This document shows positions 42,383 to 51,055 of a stretch of 51,055 nt of DNA, one piece after another. Within the stretch, counting starts at the first letter, position 1. Each line of letters starts with the position of its first letter. Below the pieces are notes generated by a model. It was not told the DNA's origin. It did not search any database and saw only the letters and a list, made by a program, of their open reading frames with translations. A program made the translations under genes and the position numbers. The stretch is from Roseburia sp. (GTDB lineage: Bacteria; Bacillota; Clostridia; Lachnospirales; Lachnospiraceae): the NCBI GenBank assembly GCA_023667765.1, contig JAMOZS010000014.1:1-51055 (forward strand), given 5' to 3'.

Positions 42383-43879
42383 TTACTTATCAAGACTCTT
42401 CATCGTCGGGAACAGCAGCACATCTCTGATGGCCGGTGCATTCGTGAGAAGCATAACCAATCTGTCAATGCCGTAACCAATGCCGCCTGTGGGAGGCATA
42501 CCGATTTCCAGGGCGTTCATGAAGTCCTCGTCAGTAGTGTTGGCTTCCTCGTCGCCTGCCGCCAGCGCAGCCTCCTGCGCCTTGAAACGCTCTCTCTGGT
42601 CAATCGGGTCATTTAATTCGGAATAAGCGTTACACATTTCTCTGCCAGTGATAAAGAGTTCAAAACGCTCTACATAATCCGGCTTGTCCGGCTTTCTCTT
42701 GGTAAGGGGAGACACTTCTACGGGATGGTCCATCACAAAGGTAGGCTGGATTAAATGCTCCTCCACGAACTCCTCAAAAAACAGGTTCAGGATATCGCCC
42801 TTTGCATGACGCTCCTCGTAATGTACGCCCTTCTCATCGGCCAGCTTCTTTGCCTCGGCGGTATCCGCTACCCGGTCAAAATCAATACCGGTATACTTCT
42901 TCACCGCATCCATCATAGTCAGGCGCTCAAAGGGCTTACCCAAATCTATCATTTCCTCCCCATAGGGAACCAGTGTCGTACCACAAACCTCCTGCGCCAC
43001 ATAGCGGAACATATTCTCCGTCAAATCCATCATCCCGTAATAATCGGTGTACGCCTGATAAAGCTCCATTAAAGTGAACTCAGGATTATGTCTGGTGTCC
43101 AGGCCCTCATTTCGAAATACGCGCCCGATTTCATATACCCGTTCCATACCTCCTACAATCAGTCTCTTCAAATACAGTTCCAGAGAAATACGCAACTTTA
43201 CATCCTCATCCAACGCATTATAATGCGTTTCAAAGGGACGCGCCGCCGCACCGCCGGCATTCGCCACCAGCATGGGAGTCTCCACCTCCATAAAACCCTG
43301 TCCGTCCAAATAACGGCGGATAGCGCTGATAATACGGGAACGCTTCACAAAGGTATCCTTTACCTCGGCGTTCATAATCAAATCCGTATAACGCTGACGA
43401 TAGCGGACGTCCGTATTGGTCAGGCCATGGAACTTCTCCGGCAGAATCTGCAGACTCTTGGATAAAAGGGTAAGCTTCTTCACATGTATGGAAATCTCTC
43501 CTGTCTTTGTCTTAAAGACAAAGCCCTCTATACCCACAATATCGCCTACATCATATTTCTTAAAATCCGCATAGGATTCCTCTCCGATTTCATCTCTCGC
43601 CACATAACACTGGATATTACCCGGCAAATCCTGAATGTTGCAGAAGGACGCCTTTCCCATGATACGCTTGGACATCATTCGGCCGGCAATGCGTACAGTC
43701 TCCCCCTCCAATTCCTCATAATTCTCTTTAATATCCATACTGTGATGGCTCACGTCATATTTCGTAATCTGAAACGGGTCCTTGCCCGCCTCCTGTAACG
43801 CCGCCAGCTTCTCTCTTCTGACCTTTAATAATTGATTGATATCCTGCTCCTGTACCTTTGTGTTTTGTGCTTCTGCCAC
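42383..43879 (-). CDS. lysS: Lysyl-tRNA synthetase, class II
   Basis: Synthetase of about 498 residues charging tRNALys. An N-terminal OB anticodon-binding domain ([23 protein letters not shown]) is followed by the class II core: motif 1 around [21 protein letters not shown], motif 2 [29 protein letters not shown], and motif 3 [13 protein letters not shown]. The GTG at 43879 is preferred because AGGAG lies 8 bases upstream and it gives the normal length; an ATG at 43906 lacks an RBS. It is the last gene of the operon that begins at argF, 132 bases after greA. Confidence 0.96.
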   Translation of the reverse strand: MAEAQNTKVQEQDINQLLKVRREKLAALQEAGKDPFQITKYDVSHHSMDIKENYEELEGETVRIAGRMMSKRIMGKASFCNIQDLPGNIQCYVARDEIGEESYADFKKYDVGDIVGIEGFVFKTKTGEISIHVKKLTLLSKSLQILPEKFHGLTNTDVRYRQRYTDLIMNAEVKDTFVKRSRIISAIRRYLDGQGFMEVETPMLVANAGGAAARPFETHYNALDEDVKLRISLELYLKRLIVGGMERVYEIGRVFRNEGLDTRHNPEFTLMELYQAYTDYYGMMDLTENMFRYVAQEVCGTTLVPYGEEMIDLGKPFERLTMMDAVKKYTGIDFDRVADTAEAKKLADEKGVHYEERHAKGDILNLFFEEFVEEHLIQPTFVMDHPVEVSPLTKRKPDKPDYVERFELFITGREMCNAYSELNDPIDQRERFKAQEAALAAGDEEANTTDEDFMNALEIGMPPTGGIGYGIDRLVMLLTNAPAIRDVLLFPTMKSLDK

Positions 43880-44011
43880 TTTTTTCACTCCTACTCTTCT
43901 ATGCATACCGCCATTTCGGACCATCCTTTTTCAACGGCATTTGAATTTACAGCAACGCTCCTGCCCACAGACGATTCACGCCTCCACAGCCAGGAATGCC
44001 ATATGGGTATC

Positions 44012-44494
44012 TTAATTACTTCTCTGGATTTCCAGCACCTTGTATGTGAATGTTCCCGCCTGGGTCTCAACGTCTACACTATCACCCACCTTACAGCCAA
44101 TAAGCGCTTTTCCCACCGGGCTTTCATTGGATATCTTGCCCTTCAGGCTGTTGGCCTCTGTAGAACCCACAATCTTGTACTCCAACTCCTCGCTGTATTC
44201 CAAATCCAGAATTCTCACCTTGCAGCCAATATTGATTTTATCTAAATCTACCTCGTCCTCGACCACAACCTCTGCGTTTTTAAGGATTTTCTCCAGTTCC
44301 TCTATTCTCGCCTCGATATCACGCTGCTCATCCTTCGCTGCATCATACTCAGCATTTTCGGACAAATCGCCCTGCTCTCTCGCCTCTTTAATTTTCTGAG
44401 CAACCTCCTGACGCTTTACCACCTTAAGCTCGTGCAGCTCGTCCTCATACTTTCTAAGTCCCTCATAAGTCAAAATATTCCTTTTTTCCTGCAT
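44012..44494 (-). CDS. greA: Transcription elongation factor GreA
   Basis: Protein of 160 residues. An N-terminal antiparallel coiled coil (about 1-76) carries the tip acidic pair in the GDLSENAEYDAAKDEQ motif, which reaches the polymerase active site and triggers cleavage of backtracked RNA. The C-terminal FKBP-like domain (about 80-160) includes ISNESPVGKALIGCKVGD. Full family length. GGAGGG precedes the ATG. It is followed by lysS, a pairing common in Firmicutes. Confidence 0.97.
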   Translation of the reverse strand: MQEKRNILTYEGLRKYEDELHELKVVKRQEVAQKIKEAREQGDLSENAEYDAAKDEQRDIEARIEELEKILKNAEVVVEDEVDLDKINIGCKVRILDLEYSEELEYKIVGSTEANSLKGKISNESPVGKALIGCKVGDSVDVETQAGTFTYKVLEIQRSN

Positions 44495-44523
44495 GATACC
44501 GTACCCTCCTGAATGTTTCTGTT

Positions 44524-45507
44524 TTATTTATCATCTACGTTAGAGCCCTCTGCTTGCGAGTTCTCAAAATAACCTTGATTAACTAACGTATTATACCCAT
44601 TTTTATGTGTAGTGTCAAGGGCGGCAATGCTGTTTTGCCACTCCTTCCACTGTTTTTTCATAGAGAAATAGCGAATCGGCAATCCTCTCTCCTCTATTAG
44701 CCTTCTTTTTTCTTTTAAAGAACACATATCCAAATAACAGCTTCCCCCGGCAAGTTCCGAGAGCTTCAGCCCCGTTACCTCGGTAAAATCCAGCACATTC
44801 ACCGGCAAGGCGCTTTTCAGCCGCCTTTTGTGATATTCCTCCTCACCCTCCAGCAGCTGCACATCCGCTATCAGTCCGTACTCCATGGACAGTTCTTCTA
44901 TAAATTCCTGCAGCTCCTTTGTATATTGCCTCTTTGTCAGGAACCATTGCAGGCTCTTTATATGAGACGCTCTCTGCCACAGGGGCCTTATCAATGCCTG
45001 GACGCAGCCCAGAATCATATAATGATTATATTGTGCCTGGGAAAGCAGCTCCTCCACCCAGGGGCTTTTGACATAATCCTCCGCCCGCAGCTCTATAAAA
45101 TCACAATGCTGCTGCCAGAGCTTCGCAAAGACATGTATGTCCAGTCCATCCTCATACACATAACTGCACTCATTCGGGAAGTCCACCAGCGGACAGACAA
45201 GCTCCGCCAAATCCCCGACCCTGTCATGCAGACAATTCAAATGCTCTATATATTCCCTCTCTTTTTGCCTCCTCTGCCTTTTCCCGAACAGACGCTCCCT
45301 CAGATTTTTCTTCTGAGAAAGGAGCCTGTATTCTTCCTCCCGGGAAAGAGCCCGGTGATATTCCGCGTCCAGCTCTTTGAGATACGACCTTTGAATCCCC
45401 GCCCGTACCAGACAATAATTCTGCCGACTGATACGCTCCAGCTGAATCGGCAGTTCTCCGTAGGGAGCCCTTTTGTCCATTGTATAAAAATACAGTATCG
45501 TTTCCAT
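44524..45507 (-). CDS. Uncharacterised protein between dusB and greA
   Basis: Cytosolic protein of 327 residues with no recognised domain. The first 30 residues look like a compact beta-alpha unit (ETILYFYTMDKRAPYGELP). A charged helix follows (about 45-90, RALSREEEYRLLSQKKNLRERLFGKRQRRQKEREY), then mixed alpha/beta with aromatic pairs (VKSPWVEELLSQAQYNHYMILG) and ALPVNVLDFTEVTGLKLSELAGGSCYLD near the C-terminus. There is no signal peptide or membrane segment. It is embedded in an operon of translation and transcription genes, so a housekeeping role is possible, but nothing in the sequence fixes it. Confidence 0.75.
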   Translation of the reverse strand: METILYFYTMDKRAPYGELPIQLERISRQNYCLVRAGIQRSYLKELDAEYHRALSREEEYRLLSQKKNLRERLFGKRQRRQKEREYIEHLNCLHDRVGDLAELVCPLVDFPNECSYVYEDGLDIHVFAKLWQQHCDFIELRAEDYVKSPWVEELLSQAQYNHYMILGCVQALIRPLWQRASHIKSLQWFLTKRQYTKELQEFIEELSMEYGLIADVQLLEGEEEYHKRRLKSALPVNVLDFTEVTGLKLSELAGGSCYLDMCSLKEKRRLIEERGLPIRYFSMKKQWKEWQNSIAALDTTHKNGYNTLVNQGYFENSQAEGSNVDDK

Positions 45508-45546
45508 GCTCTAGTCTATGCAAAGATTCAGACAAACATGCGCCGC

Positions 45547-46527
45547 TCAATTCCCAAAAATAACAGACACGCTTTCCCTAAGCTGCTCCATACATTCCAT
45601 CTGATTAATCTGCTGTCTGAACCGGGCGGAACCGGGCATCCCCGCCGTATACCAGGACAAATGCTTGCGCATCTCCCGGACAGCGGTATATTCTCCCTTA
45701 TACTCCAAAAGCAGCTCCCCATGCCGCAGAATCATCTCTTTTTTCTCCCGATTATCGGGAGCCGGAATCAGGCGCCCTGTCTCCAGATAGGCTTTTACCT
45801 CCCGAAATATCCACGGGTTCCCCTGGGCGCCCCTTCCAATCATAATGCCGTCACAGCCGGTAGCCTCCAAAAGCTCCCGTGCCCGCGCAGGGGTATCCAC
45901 ATCACCGTTTCCGATAACCGGTATACGCACCGCCTCCTTTACGGCGCGGATGATATCCCAGTCAGCCCTTCCGCTGTAATATTGCTCCCTGGTGCGCCCA
46001 TGAACCGCTACCGCCGCAACGCCGCACTCCTGGGCAATATGGGCTATCTCCACGGCATTTACATGCTCCTCGTCAAAGCCCTTGCGGATTTTCACAGTCA
46101 CCGGCTTTTTCACCGCCCTCACAAGACCTTCCAGAATCCTGCCGGCCAGCGCCGGATTCTTCATCAACGCGGAACCCTCCCCGTTATTGACCACCTTGGG
46201 CACCGGACATCCCATGTTAAAGTCAATAATAGCAAAAGGACGCTCCTCTATACGCTTTGCCATCTCAGCGATAATCGCTGGATCCGAGCCGAAAAGCTGC
46301 AAAGATGCAGGGAATTCCCGGGGATGCACTTTCAGCAGCTCCTCCGTGTTTTTGTTATGATAATAAATGGCCTTGGCGCTCACCATTTCCATACAGACCA
46401 GCCCTGCTCCCTGTTCCCGGCACAACAAACGAAATGGCAGGTCTGTCACGCCTGCCATAGGAGCCAGTATGATATTATTGTCCAAAACCACATTTCCGAT
46501 TTTTAAACCGCTCATTGCCAACCTCAT
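45547..46527 (-). CDS. dusB: tRNA-dihydrouridine synthase (DusB-like)
   Basis: FMN-dependent TIM-barrel enzyme of 326 residues that reduces uridines in the tRNA D-loop. Signatures: [18 protein letters not shown], the [21 protein letters not shown] segment with the catalytic Cys, [30 protein letters not shown] and [14 protein letters not shown]. The first ATG overlaps the coaX stop (ATGA). A second ATG at 46515, with GAGG six bases upstream, may be the true start. It sits in the operon between coaX and the uncharacterised gene. Confidence 0.95.
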   Translation of the reverse strand: MRLAMSGLKIGNVVLDNNIILAPMAGVTDLPFRLLCREQGAGLVCMEMVSAKAIYYHNKNTEELLKVHPREFPASLQLFGSDPAIIAEMAKRIEERPFAIIDFNMGCPVPKVVNNGEGSALMKNPALAGRILEGLVRAVKKPVTVKIRKGFDEEHVNAVEIAHIAQECGVAAVAVHGRTREQYYSGRADWDIIRAVKEAVRIPVIGNGDVDTPARARELLEATGCDGIMIGRGAQGNPWIFREVKAYLETGRLIPAPDNREKKEMILRHGELLLEYKGEYTAVREMRKHLSWYTAGMPGSARFRQQINQMECMEQLRESVSVIFGN

Positions 46528-47294
46528 CGATGATTCTTCTCGTAAATGATACGCAATCCCTCCAATGTAAGGGAACTGTCATAAATATCGATAGAATCCG
46601 TCTCGTCTGCGATAATCCTGCCCAGACCTCCGGTAGCCACTACCTTTAAATCCGCAATACCGCTCTCTTCTTTCACCTTTTTGATAATATATTCCGTCTG
46701 TCCGATTTGACCGTAGACCAGTCCGGCCTGCATACTGCTGATGGTCTCCTGGGCCAGAATCGATTTCGGCTTTTTAATCTCGATATTAGGCAGCTTTGCC
46801 GTCTGCGTCCAGAGCGCTTCCGAACAGATACGGATGCCCGGCGCCGTAATACCCACACTAAAGCTGCCGTCCGCCGTCACCAGGTCATAGGTAGTCGCCG
46901 TGCCGAAATCCAACACCAGCACAGGCCCCCCGTATTTCTCATAAGCCGCCACCACATCCGCGATACGGTCGGCCCCAATCCCCTTAGGGTCCTCTCCCGC
47001 CACCCTGATGCCGGTCTTACTTCCAGGGCCTACAATAAAAGGCTTCGTGCCTGTATAGCGCTTCAACGCTCCCGTCAGAGAATGCATGACGTCCGGCACG
47101 ACACTGGCAATAATGGAGCCTTCCAGCTCCTCCACGGATATTTTTCTGTTTTTCAGTATCTCTGTTATCATGACCCCATACTCATCGGAGGTACGGGGAG
47201 TTTTCGTCATCATACGGAAGGTTGCCTTAAGCTCCTGCCCGTCATAGACTCCCATCGTCAGATTCGTATTGCCTACATCTATTACCAAAATCAT
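46524..47294 (-). CDS. coaX: Type III pantothenate kinase
   Basis: Kinase of 256 residues catalysing the first step of coenzyme A synthesis. The phosphate-binding [14 protein letters not shown] is at the N-terminus. [42 protein letters not shown] (acidic and DFGTATT motifs) and [11 protein letters not shown] near the end are type III (CoaX) hallmarks. Full family length. It starts inside the stop of the DUF6145-like gene and overlaps dusB by four bases, so the three are translationally coupled. Confidence 0.96.
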   Translation of the reverse strand: MILVIDVGNTNLTMGVYDGQELKATFRMMTKTPRTSDEYGVMITEILKNRKISVEELEGSIIASVVPDVMHSLTGALKRYTGTKPFIVGPGSKTGIRVAGEDPKGIGADRIADVVAAYEKYGGPVLVLDFGTATTYDLVTADGSFSVGITAPGIRICSEALWTQTAKLPNIEIKKPKSILAQETISSMQAGLVYGQIGQTEYIIKKVKEESGIADLKVVATGGLGRIIADETDSIDIYDSSLTLEGLRIIYEKNHR

Positions 47295-47650
47295 GGCTCG
47301 TCGTCCTCCTCCAAAAGTGCCGACACATCCTCCTTCAGCACAAACACTCTGTAGTACAGGCTTAAGGATTCCAGAAGCTCCTGCCGCTTTCTGCGAATTT
47401 CCGACACCAGAAGCCCGCTGGAAATCTCATCATAATAAATATCATTTTCCTCTGCGGCCGTCTCCAGGGACAACGTACCGTCCTCCTCAAACACAATGGT
47501 AAAAACGCCGCCCACCTCCTCGGTAAACAGCACGCATATAATATGCAGTTCATCCTTGATGGAATCAGGCATCCCCTGAAAGGCCTCGTTAAAATAATAC
47601 TTTTTCTCATAGGCATTGGCGCCGCAAAGCACCACTCTTTTACCGCTCAT
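47291..47650 (-). CDS. DUF6145-like protein
   Basis: Small cytosolic protein of about 119 residues, beginning [47 protein letters not shown], which I recognise as the DUF6145-type family of Lachnospiraceae. The rest is acidic ([20 protein letters not shown]) and ends EEDDEP. Function unknown. The ATG at 47650 with AAGGGAAAG upstream is preferred; an in-frame start at 47689 would add 13 residues of unlikely sequence. It is coupled to coaX by a four-base overlap and lies 57 bases after birA. Confidence 0.8.
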   Translation of the reverse strand: MSGKRVVLCGANAYEKKYYFNEAFQGMPDSIKDELHIICVLFTEEVGGVFTIVFEEDGTLSLETAAEENDIYYDEISSGLLVSEIRRKRQELLESLSLYYRVFVLKEDVSALLEEDDEP

Positions 47651-47707
47651 GTTTTCTTTCCCTTCGTTTTCCTTCCACCTTACAGACATGCCATTTCCCT
47701 ATGCGCC

Positions 47708-48550
47708 TTATACATAGCCATAGATTCCCCGCACGGAAACCTCTCCTGCATAGACCCGCTGCACGCTGCCGTCCGGCCGCTCCACCAAAAGCTCTCCTGT
47801 ATTTGTAATTCCCCGGGCCACACCATCAAAGCCTCCCCCGGGCTCCAGCACCCGCACCGCACGGCCATAATTTACCAGCATAGCCTCATATTCCTCTCGA
47901 AGATACGTTAAATCCTGACATTTCAGGAAAGCCTCATAATGTCTTTCAAAGGACTGCATAATATCCGCCAGCAAGCGGCTGCGAGAGAGAGGCGCGCCCA
48001 GAAGCTCCTCCAAAGATACCGCTTTATCCAGAAGCTCCTTCGGAAACTCCTGCTTTCCCACATTGATACCCGCGCCGATTATCACATATTGTATTCCGTT
48101 CTGCTCCGGCTCCAGGCTCATCTCCGTCAAAATACCGCAGACCTTCCTTCCGTCCAGCACAATATCATTGGGCCATTTAATACCGGGCCGCAGGGAAGCC
48201 TCCCTGCCCTCCTTCCGAAGGACGCCGCCGATTCCCTCCGCCACGGCCAGCGCCATTACCAGCGTCAGCATAGACGCCTTGTCCACAGCCACACCGGGCC
48301 GCAGAAGAAGCGTAAAATATAAATTTCGGCCTGCCGGACTCTGCCAGGCTCTGCCCCGTCTGCCTCTTCCGGCAGTCTGCTCATCCGCCACAAACAATGC
48401 TCCATGGGGAGCATTCCTCTCTGCCTCCTGCTTTGCCCGGACATTCGTGGAATCCGTCGTCTCATAATAATATAAGGTCTTACCGGCCCAGGCTGTATGC
48501 ATCAAACCTTCCGCAGCTATCTTTTCCTTCAACAAATATTCTTCCTTCAT
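47708..48550 (-). CDS. birA: Biotin-acetyl-CoA-carboxylase ligase, no DNA-binding domain
   Basis: Ligase of 280 residues that attaches biotin to carboxylase carrier proteins. ETTDSTNVRAKQEA and the adenylate-binding ADEQTAGRGRRGRAWQSPAGRNLYFTLLLRP are diagnostic, as is IKWPNDIVLDGRKVCGILTEM. A small C-terminal domain follows (YGRAVRVLEPGGGFDGVARGI). Residues 1-25 are too short for the helix-turn-helix of repressor-type BirA, so it should not regulate biotin genes. It begins 8 bases after argF. Confidence 0.93.
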   Translation of the reverse strand: MKEEYLLKEKIAAEGLMHTAWAGKTLYYYETTDSTNVRAKQEAERNAPHGALFVADEQTAGRGRRGRAWQSPAGRNLYFTLLLRPGVAVDKASMLTLVMALAVAEGIGGVLRKEGREASLRPGIKWPNDIVLDGRKVCGILTEMSLEPEQNGIQYVIIGAGINVGKQEFPKELLDKAVSLEELLGAPLSRSRLLADIMQSFERHYEAFLKCQDLTYLREEYEAMLVNYGRAVRVLEPGGGFDGVARGITNTGELLVERPDGSVQRVYAGEVSVRGIYGYV

Positions 48551-48558
48551 TCCGTTTC

Positions 48559-49542
48559 TTACAGCGTGGCCGCCATCACAGCCTTAATGGTATGCATACG
48601 GTTTTCAGCCTCCTCAAATACCAAAGACCTGGGTGACTCAAACACCTCGTCGGTTACCTCCATTTCCGTGATACCAAAACGCCTGCCCATCTCGGCGCCG
48701 ATTTTAGTATTCAGGTCGTGGAAGGCCGGCAAACAATGCAAGAAAATTGCCTGTTCCCCGGCATTCTCCATCACCTTCCTGTTCACCTGATACGGGGACA
48801 AGTCCCGAATCCGCTCCTCCCATACCTCGTCAGGCTCACCCATAGACACCCATACATCCGTATAGATGACCTCCGTCGCCTTTGTTCCTTCCGTCACATC
48901 CTCCGTCAGCGTAATACTGCCGCCGGTCTGCTTTGCAATTTCTCTGCACCGGGCTGTCAGTTCAGATTCCGGGAAATATTTAGAAGTCGTACAGGCAGTA
49001 AAGTGCATGCCCATCTTCGCGCAGGCTACCATCAGGGAATTCCCCATATTATAGCGGGCGTCTCCCATATAGGTGAGCCGGATTCCCTTCAGATATCCGA
49101 AATGCTCTCTGATTGTCAAAAGGTCTGCCAGCATTTGCGTCGGATGAAATTCATTCGTCAGCCCATTCCATACCGGCACCTTTGCATATTTGGCCAGCTC
49201 CTCCACTATCTCCTGCCCAAAGCCCCGATATTCAATACCCTCAAACATACCGGAAAGCACTCTGGCAGTATCCGCAATGCTCTCCTTTTTCCCTATCTGA
49301 GAACCCGCAGGGTCAAGATAGGTGCTGCCCATCCCCAAATCATGGGCGGCTGTCTCAAAAGCACAGCGAGTACGGGTACTGGTCTTTTCAAAAATCAGCG
49401 CCACATTCTTTCCCTTCAGGGTATCCACCGGAATGCCCTTCTTCTTTTTCTCCTTTAAATCCGCCGCTAAATCCAGCAAATATAAAATCTCCTCAGAGGT
49501 AAAGTCCAGCAGTTTCAAAAAATCCCGTCCCTTTAAATTCAT
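48559..49542 (-). CDS. argF: Ornithine carbamoyltransferase
   Basis: Enzyme of 327 residues that makes citrulline from ornithine and carbamoyl phosphate. The carbamoyl-phosphate site STRTR is at 55-59. The ornithine-binding region includes [18 protein letters not shown] and the catalytic [22 protein letters not shown] follows. It could act in arginine synthesis or, in reverse, in arginine catabolism. No other arginine gene is adjacent, but carB is in the window. AAGGAG precedes the ATG. It is the first gene of the long operon, with a promoter and about 170-base leader (49720-49748). Confidence 0.95.
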   Translation of the reverse strand: MNLKGRDFLKLLDFTSEEILYLLDLAADLKEKKKKGIPVDTLKGKNVALIFEKTSTRTRCAFETAAHDLGMGSTYLDPAGSQIGKKESIADTARVLSGMFEGIEYRGFGQEIVEELAKYAKVPVWNGLTNEFHPTQMLADLLTIREHFGYLKGIRLTYMGDARYNMGNSLMVACAKMGMHFTACTTSKYFPESELTARCREIAKQTGGSITLTEDVTEGTKATEVIYTDVWVSMGEPDEVWEERIRDLSPYQVNRKVMENAGEQAIFLHCLPAFHDLNTKIGAEMGRRFGITEMEVTDEVFESPRSLVFEEAENRMHTIKAVMAATL

Positions 49543-49712
49543 ATCTCATTTCTCCTTTATTCTTTATCCTTCCGGGCGTCCGACAAGTTTCATGATACCC
49601 CATAACTCCTAAGCCCTGCCGTGCCAACAAAGGAATCAAACGATTCTTCTTACAGGTCTCGACCTGTAGCCTACCAAAAAAGCGTACATCCTGTCAAAAG
49701 TCTGCTTCTTCC
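49543..49712 (-). promoter_or_regulatory. argF 5' leader with hairpins
   Basis: Inferred untranslated leader of about 170 bases. It has a perfect TACAGGTC-GA-GACCTGTA hairpin (about 49651-49668), then GAATC/GATTC and GTTGGCACGGCAGGG. The last is faintly T-box-like but lacks the full conserved box and a terminator. No ARG-box is seen. Confidence 0.35.
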
Positions 49713-49719
49713 TTATAAT

Positions 49720-49748
49720 AATATACTGGATATGCCCAAGTTTTTCAA
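49720..49748 (-). promoter_or_regulatory. Promoter of the argF-lysS operon
   Basis: TTGAAA (49743-49748), 17 bases, TATATT (49720-49725), minus strand. A second -35-like TTGACA about 45 bases further downstream has only a weak -10. Confidence 0.65.
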
Positions 49749-49781
49749 CCCCCTCCGGATAACAAAGGGGCGCCAACCGCA

Positions 49782-49813
49782 AACAGCCGGAAGGAATCCT
49801 CCTTCCGGCTGTT
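49782..49813 (-). terminator. Terminator of the NfeD-SPFH operon
   Basis: ACAGCCGGAAGG and CCTTCCGGCTGT form a perfect stem around AGGATT. The minus-strand tail is short (TTTGCG). It lies 22 bases past the SPFH stop and just before the argF promoter. Confidence 0.65.
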
Positions 49814-49834
49814 ATTATCATCCTTTTTATCCTG

Positions 49835-50746
49835 TTACTTTACAGTCTCTTTTAAAGCGGCCCCAATACTTGCAATACCCTGCAGCTCTGCGGGAAGCAA
49901 AATCGTGGTTGCCTGACCGTCCGCTATCTTTTCAAAGGCTTCCAGACTCTTCATCTTCAATACCGCCTCATCGGCATTGGCTTCCTTTAACATCCTGATA
50001 CCGTCGGCGTTTGCCTGCTGCACCTTCAGAATCGCTTCGGCCTGACCTTCTGCCTCACGTATCATCTTTTCCTTCTCTGCCTCTGCACGCAGGATGGCAG
50101 ACTGCTTATCCGCCTCTGCGCGAAGAATTGCGGATTCCTTTTCACCTTCTGCCTCCAGAATGCGGGCTTTCTTTTCACCTTCCGCACGGGTTACGGATTC
50201 ACGTCTCTCACGCTCCGCTTTCATCTGCTTCTCCATGGCATTCTGAATTTCAGCGGGCGGAATAATATTCTTCAGCTCCACACGATTTACTTTGATACCC
50301 CAGGGGTCCGTAGCAATATCCAATGCCGCGCGCATCTTAGTATTGATGATTTCACGGGAGGTCAGAGTCTGGTCCAATTCCAAATCACCAATAATATTAC
50401 GAAGCGTTGTCGCCGTCAAATTCTCAATCGCCATCATCGGGTTCTCAACGCCGTAAGTGAAAAGCTTGGGGTCCGTAATCTGATAAAATACAACGGTGTC
50501 AATTCTCACGGATGCATTATCCTTGGTGATAACGGGCTGGGGCGGGAAATCAGCCACCTGCTCCTTCAGATTCACCCGTCTTGCCACCTTGTCGAAAATA
50601 GGCATCTTAACATGAAAGCCTACCGACCATGTTCCCTGATAAGCGCCCAGTCTTTCCACCACATAGGCCTGCGCCTGGGGAACAATTTTAATACAGGAAA
50701 CAAATACACATAATACTACAATGATAAGTCCAATAATAAACGGCAT
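49835..50746 (-). CDS. SPFH-domain (stomatin/prohibitin-like) membrane protein
   Basis: Protein of 303 residues. An N-terminal membrane segment (about 2-20) is followed by the SPFH domain (about 22-185: VPQAQAYVVERLGAYQGTWSVGFHVKMPIFDKV, VEN-type loops, DPWGIKVNRVELKNIIPP). A long Ala/Glu-rich coiled coil (about 190-262) with near-repeats of ILRAEADKQSA type follows, then a hydrophobic tail. Such proteins build oligomeric scaffolds in membrane microdomains (QmcA/stomatin group). The upstream NfeD gene is its usual partner. The RBS GAGGTG precedes the ATG. Confidence 0.93.
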   Translation of the reverse strand: MPFIIGLIIVVLCVFVSCIKIVPQAQAYVVERLGAYQGTWSVGFHVKMPIFDKVARRVNLKEQVADFPPQPVITKDNASVRIDTVVFYQITDPKLFTYGVENPMMAIENLTATTLRNIIGDLELDQTLTSREIINTKMRAALDIATDPWGIKVNRVELKNIIPPAEIQNAMEKQMKAERERRESVTRAEGEKKARILEAEGEKESAILRAEADKQSAILRAEAEKEKMIREAEGQAEAILKVQQANADGIRMLKEANADEAVLKMKSLEAFEKIADGQATTILLPAELQGIASIGAALKETVK

Positions 50747-50810
50747 ACTTCACCTCTTTCTGTGCTGATTGTGCAGCACGCACTTTTTTTATAAATCCCT
50801 TTTTACAGGA

Positions 50811-51055
50811 TTATGATACTTCGTTTTGCTCAGGGGCGTCCATCCTATGATTCTGTACGTTCTCCCTGACAATCAGCTTAACGCCGCTGATTGCCACAAC
50901 ATCCACCACTGCTCCCACAGGCAGGTTGATTGTATCGTCCACACTCCTTGCGCTCCACTCCTGACCGCCTACCGTGACCTGGCCGATGCCCTGCAAATTA
51001 TCAATCTCACTGATTACGATTGCCTGTCTGGCCACCAGACTTTCCACATTCGTTC
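50811..51055 (-). CDS. NfeD-like protein, 5' end beyond the window
   Basis: The C-terminal 81 or so residues of an NfeD protein: an OB-fold domain (DNLQGIGQVTVGGQEWSARSVDD, then LPVGAVVDVVAISGVKLIVRE). The reading frame is open to the window edge, so the membrane-spanning N-terminal part lies outside. NfeD partners with SPFH proteins, and the SPFH gene starts 64 bases downstream. A GTG at 51047 is in frame but would make an implausibly short protein. Confidence 0.85.
   Translation of the reverse strand, partial: TNVESLVARQAIVISEIDNLQGIGQVTVGGQEWSARSVDDTINLPVGAVVDVVAISGVKLIVRENVQNHRMDAPEQNEVS

Noticed and set aside
44830-46506. 558-codon plus-strand open frame
   Set aside because: Antisense to the uncharacterised gene and dusB; composition is that of a reversed coding strand, with no RBS and no recognisable domain.
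49580-49640. T-box riboswitch or tRNA upstream of argF
   Set aside because: Only a fragment resembles the T-box (GTTGGCACGG); there is no specifier stem or terminator/antiterminator pair, and no tRNA cloverleaf can be drawn.

Overview
The window reads as chromosomal DNA of a Clostridia-class Firmicute, most likely a Lachnospiraceae gut anaerobe. This rests on the gene order argF-birA-(DUF6145-like)-coaX-dusB-hypothetical-greA-lysS, strong AGGAGG-type ribosome binding sites, sigma-A type promoters, lipoprotein signal peptides instead of a periplasm, and the protein families present. I see no rRNA, tRNA, CRISPR array, intact insertion sequence or prophage. Most genes lie on the minus strand.

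Layout. 240-2744: a drug/metabolite-type exporter behind a PutP-like sodium symporter. 2892-3812: a plus-strand rRNA-methylase-like gene. 3826-6490: an acyltransferase, then an ECF sigma factor with its overlapping membrane partner and a probable self-recognised promoter. 6704-8605: a diguanylate cyclase with a LacI-type sensor, preceded by an unexplained 200-base inverted repeat (8743-8936). 9067-13255: carB with a DHH phosphoesterase, but no carA beside it. 13409-14328: a base-excision glycosylase and a YjbR protein. 14516-28083: an envelope region with three large lipoproteins that join a repeat-rich (propeller-like) domain to a solute-binding-protein domain, two sugar-importer-type permeases, a membrane-fusion (HlyD-like) adaptor, cardiolipin synthase and secreted or membrane proteins.

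28266-28773 holds a compact type I toxin-antitoxin locus: a 32-residue hydrophobic peptide on the minus strand and a convergent antisense RNA, each with its own promoter. 29817-32900 carries a two-component system and a hemerythrin/CheX-like fusion. 33001-38725 is a minus-strand run of small metabolic and repair genes, including a receiver-domain remnant and RecD2. 38945-41777 is an A+T-rich block with a YtrA-type regulator, an ABC transporter and a CPBP protease, followed by a gene-free stretch with three GTTCGGTAA repeats. 42383-49542 is the long housekeeping operon from argF to lysS. 49835-51055 holds an SPFH protein and the end of an NfeD gene.

The strongest candidate for an undescribed system is the operon at 22330-28083. 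It combines importer-type permeases and propeller-SBP lipoproteins with an efflux-type adaptor and has no ATPase of its own. The toxin-antitoxin locus is the clearest feature among those too short to stand out as ordinary genes.
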